DNA from: Pseudomonas sp. CROZ-RG-20F-R04-15
GTDB lineage: Bacteria; Pseudomonadota; Gammaproteobacteria; Pseudomonadales; Pseudomonadaceae
Reading direction: 5' to 3'
NCBI RefSeq assembly: GCF_022662375.1
Contig: NZ_JAKNQL010000001.1
Location: 620,001 to 684,000, forward strand
DNA: 64,000 nt
The translations under genes were made by a program, and so were the position numbers. A model generated the notes under the pieces. It searched no databases, was not told the origin of the DNA, and saw only the letters and a program-made list of their open reading frames with translations. Shown in pieces: positions 58,605-64,000 of this stretch. Position 1 is the stretch's first letter. Every line of letters starts with the position of its first letter.

Positions 58605-61451
58605 TTAGCCCGCCACCAACACCCGAATCGCTTCCAGACGCAACGCAGCCTTGTCCAGCATCGCCAGACCCTGCTCACGTTGCGTGCGCAACGCATCCAG
58701 TTCGCTGTCACGCACGGTCGGGTTGACCGCCTGCAACGCAGTCAGGCGCGCCAGTTCTTCGTCGGTGTCGGCCGCCAGACGGCGACGGGCCTCGGCCACG
58801 CGCTCGGCGTGACGTGGGGCGATCTTGTCTTCACCGGCGTTGATCCGTGGCGTCAGCTGATCGCGCTGGGCCTGGATGAACTTGTTGGCGCTGGCACGTG
58901 GCACGCTTTCCAGCTGGTCGTTCAGGGTTTCAAACGAGACGCGAGCCGACAGGTCGTTGCCGTTGGCATCGAGCAGGCAGCGCAGGGCGGCCGGCGGCAG
59001 GTAACGGCCCAGTTGCAGCGAACGCGGTGCAACCACTTCGCTGACATACAGCAGTTCCAGCAAAACGGTGCCCGGCTTCAACGCCTTGTTCTTGATCAGT
59101 GCGACAGCGGTGTTGCCCATCGAACCGGACAGCACCAGGTCCATGCCACCCTGCACCATCGGGTGTTCCCAGGTGATGAACTGCATGTCTTCGCGCGACA
59201 GCGCCTGATTGCGGTCGTAAGTGATGGTCACGCCTTCGTCGTCGCCCAGCGGGAAACTGGCGTCGAGCATCTTCTCGCTCGGCTTGAGGATCAGGGCGTT
59301 TTCCGAATGGTCTTCGCTGTCGATGCCGAATGCGTCGAACAGGGTTTCCATGTAGATCGGCAGGGCGAACTGATCGTCTTGCTCAAGAATGTCCTCGACC
59401 AGCGCTTCACCTTCGCCCGCGCCGCCGGAGTTGAGCTCCAGCAGGCGGTCACGGCCGGTGTGCAGCTCGGCTTCCAGACGCTCGCGCTCGGTGCGCGCTT
59501 CGTCGATCAGCGCTTGCCACTCGCCGTCGTCAGCCTCTTCGAGCAGCGGCAGCAGGCGCGGGCCGAACTGATGCTGCAAGGCGTTGCCGGTCGGGCAAGT
59601 GTTGAGGAACGCGTTCAGCGCTTCGTGGTACCACTGGAACAGGCGCTCTTGCGGGCTGGTTTCCAGGTACGGCACATGCAGTTCGATGATGTGCTTCTGG
59701 CCGATTCGGTCGAGTCGACCGATACGCTGCTCGAGCAGGTCCGGGTGCGACGGCAGATCGAACAGCACCAGGTGATGAGCGAACTGGAAGTTGCGACCTT
59801 CACTGCCGATTTCCGAGCAGATCAGCACTTGTGCGCCAAACTCTTCATCCGCGAAGTAGGCGGCGGCGCGGTCACGCTCAAGGATGTTCATGCCTTCATG
59901 GAACACCGTCGCCGGGATGCCGGAACGCACGCGCAGGGCGTCCTCTAGATCCATCGCGGTTTCGGCGTGGGCGCAGATCACCAGCACTTTGGTGCGTTTG
60001 AGCATTTTCAGCTGATCGATCAGCCACTCGACGCGCGGGTCGAATTTCCACCAGCGTTCTTCTTCGCTGGCGTCCGGCTGCGCCTGGAAGCTGACTTCCG
60101 GGTACAGCTCGGTGTGTTCGCCGAGCGGCAGTTCGAGGTATTCGTCCGGGCACGGCAGCGGGTACGGGTGCAGTTTGCGCTCCGGGAAACCCTGCACGGC
60201 GGCGCGGGTGTTACGGAACAGCACGCGGCCGGTGCCGTGGCGATCGAGCAGTTCGCGCACGAGGCGGGCACTGGCTTCGGTGTCTCCATCGTTGACCGCA
60301 GTGAGCAAGGCTTCGCCTTCGTTGCCGAGGAAACCCTGAATGGTCTTGTGTGCCTTGGCCGAGAGACGGCCCTTGTCGAGCAGTTCCTGCACGGCTTCGG
60401 CTACCGGGCGATAGTTTTCGCTCTCGGCGCGGAACGCAGCCAGGTCGTGGAAACGGTTTGGATCGAGCAGGCGCAGACGGGCGAAGTGGCTGTCCTGACC
60501 GAGCTGTTCCGGTGTCGCGGTGAGCAGCAACACGCCCGGGATGGTTTCCGCCAGTTGCTCGACCAGGGTGTATTCCGGGCTGGCCTTTTCTTCGTGCCAG
60601 ACCAGGTGGTGCGCTTCGTCGACCACCAGCAGATCCCAGCCGGCAGCGAACAGTGCGTCCTGCGCCTTCTCGTCGTCGACCAGCCATTCCAGCGCTACCA
60701 GCGCCAGTTGGGTGTCTTCGAACGGGTTGCTGGCATCGCTTTCGATAAAGCGTTCTTCGTCGAACAGCGCGACCTGCAGGTTGAAGCGGCGGCGCATTTC
60801 CACCAGCCACTGGTGCTGAAGGTTTTCCGGGACGAGGATCAGCACGCGGCTGGCGCGGCCCGAGAGCAGTTGGCGATGGATCACCAGACCGGCTTCGATG
60901 GTTTTACCCAGACCCACTTCGTCCGCCAGCAATACACGTGGCGCGATACGGTCGGCGACTTCACGGGCGATGTGCAATTGATGCGCGATCGGTTGCGCAC
61001 GCACACCACCCAGGCCCCAGAGCGAAGATTGCAGCTGGCGGCTGGTGTGTTCGAGGGTGTTGTAACGCAGCGAGAACCACGCCAGCGGGTCGATCTGCCC
61101 GGCGAACAGACGGTCGCTGGCCAGACGGAACTGAATGAAGTTCGACAGCTGGGTTTCCGGCAGGGTGACGGCTTCGTTCTGCCCGTTGAGACCGTGATAG
61201 ACCATCAGCCCATCGACATCGTCGACTTGCTGCACGGTCATCTTCCAGCCTTCGAAGTGGGTGATGCTGTCACCCGGCGAGAACCGCACGCGGGTCAGGG
61301 GCGCATTCCGTAGCGCGTACTGGCGGGTTTCGCCAGTGGCCGGGTAAAGCACGGTCAACAAGCGGCCGTCCTGTGCCAGAACGGTGCCTAAACCAAGCTC
61401 TGCTTCGCTGTCACTGATCCAGCGTTGCCCCGGTTGATACTGCTGCGCCAT
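58605..61451 (-). CDS. rapA: RNA polymerase-associated helicase-like protein RapA
   Basis: Swi2/Snf2-family ATPase that binds RNA polymerase and promotes its recycling. The 948-residue length is standard. It starts [20 protein letters not shown] (the N-terminal NusG-like Tudor domains), has Walker [13 protein letters not shown] near residue 177, DEAHHL (motif II), [12 protein letters not shown] (III), [20 protein letters not shown] and [11 protein letters not shown] (V-VI). Monocistronic, ended by an intrinsic terminator. Complete. Confidence 0.96.
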   Translation of the reverse strand: MAQQYQPGQRWISDSEAELGLGTVLAQDGRLLTVLYPATGETRQYALRNAPLTRVRFSPGDSITHFEGWKMTVQQVDDVDGLMVYHGLNGQNEAVTLPETQLSNFIQFRLASDRLFAGQIDPLAWFSLRYNTLEHTSRQLQSSLWGLGGVRAQPIAHQLHIAREVADRIAPRVLLADEVGLGKTIEAGLVIHRQLLSGRASRVLILVPENLQHQWLVEMRRRFNLQVALFDEERFIESDASNPFEDTQLALVALEWLVDDEKAQDALFAAGWDLLVVDEAHHLVWHEEKASPEYTLVEQLAETIPGVLLLTATPEQLGQDSHFARLRLLDPNRFHDLAAFRAESENYRPVAEAVQELLDKGRLSAKAHKTIQGFLGNEGEALLTAVNDGDTEASARLVRELLDRHGTGRVLFRNTRAAVQGFPERKLHPYPLPCPDEYLELPLGEHTELYPEVSFQAQPDASEEERWWKFDPRVEWLIDQLKMLKRTKVLVICAHAETAMDLEDALRVRSGIPATVFHEGMNILERDRAAAYFADEEFGAQVLICSEIGSEGRNFQFAHHLVLFDLPSHPDLLEQRIGRLDRIGQKHIIELHVPYLETSPQERLFQWYHEALNAFLNTCPTGNALQHQFGPRLLPLLEEADDGEWQALIDEARTERERLEAELHTGRDRLLELNSGGAGEGEALVEDILEQDDQFALPIYMETLFDAFGIDSEDHSENALILKPSEKMLDASFPLGDDEGVTITYDRNQALSREDMQFITWEHPMVQGGMDLVLSGSMGNTAVALIKNKALKPGTVLLELLYVSEVVAPRSLQLGRYLPPAALRCLLDANGNDLSARVSFETLNDQLESVPRASANKFIQAQRDQLTPRINAGEDKIAPRHAERVAEARRRLAADTDEELARLTALQAVNPTVRDSELDALRTQREQGLAMLDKAALRLEAIRVLVAG

Positions 61452-61528
61452 GCTGCCTGACTCCCACCTTGAAAAAGCGGGCTATCTTAACGGAATGAGG
61501 GCTTCAGGGCCAAAGATTACTGGGTAGG

Positions 61529-61614
61529 AGCTGCCGAAGGCTGCGATCTTTTGATCTTTGAGAACCCTTGAGGTTTGAGCTGTCTGATAAAGATCGCAGC
61601 CTGCGGCAGCTCAT
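61529..61614. repeat. Third-family inverted repeat upstream of rapA
   Basis: GAGCTGCCGAAGGCTGCGAT and, inverted, ATCGCAGCCTGCGGCAGCTC enclose about 40 bases of AT-rich spacer. This type is common in Pseudomonas intergenic DNA. Confidence 0.8.
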
Positions 61615-61703
61615 GCAGGCTGCCAAATGCGTCACAGATTTACGACGGATGGCTCAAGGCGCCTTTGCCGCAGCCGATAGCCTGCAGACAGGAGACCCTT
61701 TAT

Positions 61704-62045
61704 ATGTTGCCACCGATGCTCCCCCTGAGCGCTGTGCCGATCACTTCCCAGCAGGATCCGATCCGCCAGCGGCCGGACATTCCTCCGGTGGTGCCGGTGC
61801 AGGAAAGCTCCAACGAAAGCACGATCGATCTGCAAAAGCGCGATCCGGAAGAGGACCGATTGCTGGCGCGCGAAGAACAGCGTCGCCAGCAAGAGCGTGA
61901 TCGCCGCCGCCGTGAGGCTGACGAAGACCCCGAAGAGCATCTGGCCGTGCCGGGCACCGAACTCAACGCCGACAATACTGTGCCGGTGGTGCCGCTGATG
62001 GAAGATCAGCCGCGTCAGGGCTTGTGGGTCGATATCGAGATCTGA
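61704..62045 (+). CDS. Charged hypothetical protein (113 aa)
   Basis: Conserved-looking Pseudomonas protein of unknown function. A Pro-rich N-terminus (MLPPMLPLSAVP, IPPVVPVQ) is followed by a strongly charged, probably coiled-coil stretch (RDPEEDRLLAREEQRRQQER and more, about 50-75) and a C-terminus ending RQGLWVDIEI. AGGAGA lies ten bases before ATG 61704. No signal peptide or cofactor motif; I recall such proteins being mislabelled as aspartate-semialdehyde dehydrogenase, which the sequence does not support. Start chosen for the ribosome binding site; the frame is open further upstream through repeat DNA. Confidence 0.75.
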   Translation: MLPPMLPLSAVPITSQQDPIRQRPDIPPVVPVQESSNESTIDLQKRDPEEDRLLAREEQRRQQERDRRRREADEDPEEHLAVPGTELNADNTVPVVPLMEDQPRQGLWVDIEI

Positions 62046-62142
62046 TCTTCGGCTGGTCAGCGCTGGTGTGACGTTGCATTATTGACGCGGTCCTGCCGGT
62101 GATGTGGCAGTTGTGATCCTTTACTGCGATGTACTGAATGCC

Positions 62143-62304
62143 ATGAGCCAAGACGACAAACTGATCGACCTCAGCACTGAGCGCGCGAAGCGGGTGCATG
62201 ACATAAAAGAGAAGCGCCTGAACGAAGTGCGCCAGGCCTTCGAGCAGGCGATGCCGCTGGGAAAAACCAGGAAAAAGTCGAAGAACAAGCCGAAAAAGCG
62301 TTGA
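62143..62304 (+). CDS. Small basic hypothetical protein (53 aa)
   Basis: A short protein starting MSQDDKLIDLSTERAKRVHD with a helical middle (RLNEVRQAFEQAMPLGK) and a lysine-rich tail (TRKKSKNKPKKR). It may bind nucleic acid, but nothing proves this. The ATG at 62143 begins the part that looks protein-like; a GTG at 62104 in the same frame is possible. The ribosome binding site is weak. It lies between the charged hypothetical gene and the Anr-controlled ccoM. Confidence 0.6.
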   Translation: MSQDDKLIDLSTERAKRVHDIKEKRLNEVRQAFEQAMPLGKTRKKSKNKPKKR

Positions 62305-62370
62305 TCTGCCCCTGCATCCTTTGATGCAGGTCATTTAATTCCCCTCCTTTATCTCCCTTCCTTGCTGGTA

Positions 62371-62384
62371 TTGATCCCGGTCAA
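62371..62384. promoter_or_regulatory. Anr/FNR box upstream of ccoM
   Basis: TTGATCCCGGTCAA fits the Anr/FNR consensus TTGATnnnnRTCAA exactly. Its centre is about 72 bases before the ccoM ATG. A class II promoter (box at -41.5) would start near 62419 with a TAACTT -10 at about 62406-62411. This suggests induction at low oxygen. Confidence 0.82.
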
Positions 62385-62449
62385 TTTGTGCGTCTGTGTG
62401 TTTGGTAACTTAGGTCCATCGCAGCAGAGCAGGGGCCAGGAGGCCAGTC

Positions 62450-62563
62450 ATGTTTTTCGATAACGTGGTGTTTGCCGGGGTCCTGACTGTAGGGCTGATG
62501 GTTCTGTTTTTTGCAGGGTTTGGATTTTTTATCTGGAAGGATGCGAATAAGCGCAAGAAGTGA
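62450..62563 (+). CDS. ccoM: cbb3 cytochrome oxidase small subunit CcoM (37 aa)
   Basis: A 37-residue single-helix membrane protein, MFFDNVVFAGVLTVGLMVLF then FAGFGFFIWKDANKRKK. It matches the CcoM subunit described in the Pseudomonas stutzeri cbb3 oxidase structure, where it helps assemble and stabilise the terminal oxidase. The hydrophobic helix spans about residues 6-29, with a basic C-terminal end in the cytoplasm. A perfect AGGAGG lies six bases before the ATG (62438-62443), an Anr box is upstream and an intrinsic terminator follows, so it is a separate transcription unit, away from ccoNOQP. Confidence 0.88.
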   Translation: MFFDNVVFAGVLTVGLMVLFFAGFGFFIWKDANKRKK

Positions 62564-62596
62564 TTCTTCTGGATTGATGAGCACGCAAGGCATTTT

Positions 62597-62624
62597 GGGG
62601 CGACTTCGGTTGCCCCTTTTTTTT
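62597..62624 (+). terminator. ccoM terminator
   Basis: GGGGCGAC-TTCG-GTTGCCCC with a stable tetraloop, followed by eight T. It lies 33 bases after the ccoM stop. Confidence 0.93.
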
Positions 62625-62665
62625 GCCTTGGCGGCCTGTGGGCCGACCATGTTGTGGGTGTGCTT

Positions 62666-62931
62666 TGTGAATATCCGTTGCTGCGGTAACGGCTGCTTAG
62701 GGTTCCGCCCTTACGGCGGGTCACCTTTTCCAAACGCCGAAAAGGTAACCCAAAAGGCTTGCTCCTGCGTTCGGCCCGCTCGCTGGGGCTCGGGGTTCCT
62801 TCGCTCCGGGATCGATCCGGGCGCAGCGCCTACGGTTTGCTGCGCTGCACCTCCTCTCGCTGTGTTTGGCTGCGCCAAACGGTCGCTGCGCTCCCACGCC
62901 CGGATCAATCCCTCCGCTCAGCCTGCCGATG
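62666..62931 (+). repeat. Long inverted repeat, left copy
   Basis: Starts ATATCCGTTGCTGCGGTAAC and continues GGTTCCGCCCTTACGGCGGG, then TTTCCAAACGCCGAAAAGGT. The same order appears inverted at 63231-63492 with scattered mismatches. Confidence 0.85.
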
Positions 62932-63032
62932 TCGCCCGTGGATCAAGATCAAGATCAAGAGCAGGCGAGCTGACACTCGGCCTATTGAGTGGTGAAGAGC
63001 GCGGGTGTTCGGCTTTTGATTTGCGTTGTTGC

Positions 63033-63191
63033 TGCCCCTCACCCCGGCCCTCTCCCGAGGGAGAGGGAGCCGATTTGTGAGCCTTTCAGAATCTGAGTTC
63101 AACGCGATATCGCACGTCGGCGTACCTCTCCCAAACACCTAGATCAGTCCCCTCTCCCTCCGGGAGAGGGCTAGGGTGAGGGGCTTTGATC
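63033..63191. repeat. MITE-like intergenic element, copy 3
   Basis: Terminal blocks CCCCTCACCCCGGCCCTCTC and, inverted, CCGGGAGAGGGCTAGGGTGA as in the copies at 11096 and 20036. The interior is shorter and more diverged. Confidence 0.78.
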
Positions 63192-63230
63192 TGGCTTTTG
63201 ATCTTGCTTCGGCTTTTGATTTTTCGCCCC

Positions 63231-63492
63231 ATCGGCAGGCCGAGCGTAGGTGTCCATCCGGGGGTAGGCGCGCAGCGCCGTGCGGCGCAGCCGCATTCAT
63301 CGAGAGGAGGTGCAGCGAAGCAAACCGTAGGCGATGCCCCCGGATGGACACCGTAGCGAGGGAACACTGAGCCTCAGCGAAGTGCCGTACGCCGGGGGAA
63401 GCCTTTTTGGTTACTTTTTCGGCGTTTGGAAAAAGTGACCCGTCGTAAGGGCGGAACCCTAATCAGCCGTTACCGCAGCAACGGATATGCCC
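63231..63492 (-). repeat. Long inverted repeat, right copy
   Basis: Reverse complement of 62666-62931 with substitutions. The outer 90 bases (63400-63492) are nearly identical to the left copy; the inner part is more diverged. Confidence 0.85.
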
Positions 63493-63514
63493 ACAAACCC
63501 AAACCCCAAAAAAC

Positions 63515-63548
63515 AAAAAAGGCGCGATCCTCTCGAATCGCGCCTTTC
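63515..63548 (-). terminator. Terminator of the phosphate transporter gene
   Basis: AAAGGCGCGAT-CCTCTCGA-ATCGCGCCTTT, followed on the minus strand by TTTTTTGTTTTTTG. It lies about 20 bases beyond the stop at 63566. Confidence 0.92.
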
Positions 63549-63565
63549 TCATGTGCCGCTATCTA

Positions 63566-64000
63566 TCAACTACCCAGCGCCTTCGAAGCCAGCCAGAACA
63601 ACCCGGCCGACAGCGCAACAGTCGCCGGCAAGGTCAACACCCACGCCAGCAGAATGGTACGAACGGTGCCGCCTTGCAGGCCGCTTTTGTTGGCGACCAT
63701 GGTGCCAGCCACACCCGAGGACAGAACGTGAGTGGTGGACACTGGCAGGCTGAAGATGTTGGCCAGGCCAATCATGGTGGCAGCAGTGATCTGAGCCGAC
63801 ATGCCTTGGGCATAGGTCATGCCTTGCTTGCCGATCTTCTCGCCGATCGTCAGTACCACACGTTTCCAGCCGACCATGGTGCCCAGACCCAAGGCCAGTG
63901 CCACCGCCAGAATCACCCAGAACGGGGCGTATTCGGTGGTGGTGGTCAGGTCTTTGCGCAGCTTGTCCAGGTCAGCCTTTTCGCGGGACTCAAGGCCCGG
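63566..64000 (-). CDS. PiT-family inorganic phosphate transporter, C-terminal part (5' end outside window)
   Basis: Low-affinity, proton- or metal-coupled phosphate permease. The window holds the last 144 or so residues, and the frame stays open to base 64000. Diagnostic sequences are [20 protein letters not shown], the PiT signature segment [20 protein letters not shown], and [20 protein letters not shown], followed by two helices ending [10 protein letters not shown]. This is the second PHO4 half of the protein, which carries the duplicated GxxxxDVxN/STTH-type motifs. Transcription ends at the intrinsic terminator just downstream. Whether it is pitA cannot be settled without the N-terminal half. 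Confidence 0.92.
   Translation of the reverse strand, partial: PGLESREKADLDKLRKDLTTTTEYAPFWVILAVALALGLGTMVGWKRVVLTIGEKIGKQGMTYAQGMSAQITAATMIGLANIFSLPVSTTHVLSSGVAGTMVANKSGLQGGTVRTILLAWVLTLPATVALSAGLFWLASKALGS

Larger units (their letters stand above)
62625..63514. other. Repeat-filled non-coding stretch
   Basis: About 890 bases without a credible gene. They consist of two long inverted repeats (62666-62931 and 63231-63492) around a MITE-like element (63033-63191). Short direct GATCAAGATCAA runs occur at 62940-62960. Open frames here read through repeat DNA and have no ribosome binding site. Confidence 0.8.

Noticed and set aside
61575..61703. Upstream extension of the charged hypothetical protein
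   Set aside because: It reads through an inverted repeat; the ATG at 61704 has AGGAGA at proper distance.
63139..63370. Small open frames within the 63 kb repeats
   Set aside because: They translate the repeat DNA itself, appear on both strands and lack ribosome binding sites.
1..64000. Search for tRNA, rRNA, prophage or transposase genes
   Set aside because: No cloverleaf-like segments, rRNA sequence, integrase or transposase motifs were noticed by reading; a tRNA scan would be the decisive check.

Overview
The window is a 64 kb piece of a Pseudomonas chromosome, most likely from the P. fluorescens group. The evidence is high GC, a Pseudomonas-type dcd end, quiP, aot-like and bra/liv transport operons, MHYT-GGDEF-EAL and ccoM genes, and many P. 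fluorescens-style REP hairpins built on a GTGGGAGCGAGC core. I saw no rRNA, tRNA, CRISPR array, IS transposase or prophage.

1-11 kb: the 3' end of dcd is followed by a four-gene nucleic-acid repair set on the minus strand (exonuclease, ATP-dependent ligase, Lhr helicase, MPE/PdeM nuclease). It is split in two by a five-gene basic-amino-acid ABC transporter operon. 11-20 kb: quiP (AHL/penicillin acylase), a YfcG-type GST, an isochorismatase-like hydrolase behind an 11-codon leader ORF, SEC-C/LEA/YchJ genes, two tandem OmpA-TSP3 lipoproteins, and a DUF1145 + collagen-like pair. 20-29 kb: dinG, a secreted clan GH-A glycosidase with a low-complexity insert, an SxxK esterase, an OmpA protein with W-P-F-G repeats and a histone-like tail, and pdxH.

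29-32.5 kb is the clearest accessory region. Downstream of a slyB-like gene lie two bacteriocin modules, each ending at a slyB 3' end with its terminator. The inner module keeps an intact colicin-E3-type immunity gene, but its toxin is reduced to about 40 C-terminal codons. The outer module has a complete 397-residue S-type bacteriocin with a divergent E3-like nuclease domain and a different small downstream gene. That gene has a paralogue in the inner module. A second slyB 3' end (21 codons plus terminator) separates the modules, which suggests repeated module replacement at this site.

32.5-50 kb: nhaA, a PLP enzyme, an FAD protein, an SDR/LysR divergent pair, a bufferin (copper-binding RiPP) operon bufA-bufB-bufC-doxX, two tandem secreted DUF2599/halovibrin-like proteins, and the branched-chain amino acid operon livKHMGF with an internal terminator-like hairpin. 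50-64 kb: a stand-alone 732-residue tubulin/FtsZ-superfamily protein, a beta-hydroxyacid dehydrogenase overlapping a MHYT-GGDEF-EAL protein tail to tail, a YkgJ protein, an MFS transporter, rapA, ccoM behind an Anr box, a 0.9 kb repeat-rich non-coding stretch, and the 3' part of a PiT phosphate transporter gene.

The best candidates for further attention are the layered bacteriocin/immunity modules at slyB and the chromosomal tubulin-like gene.
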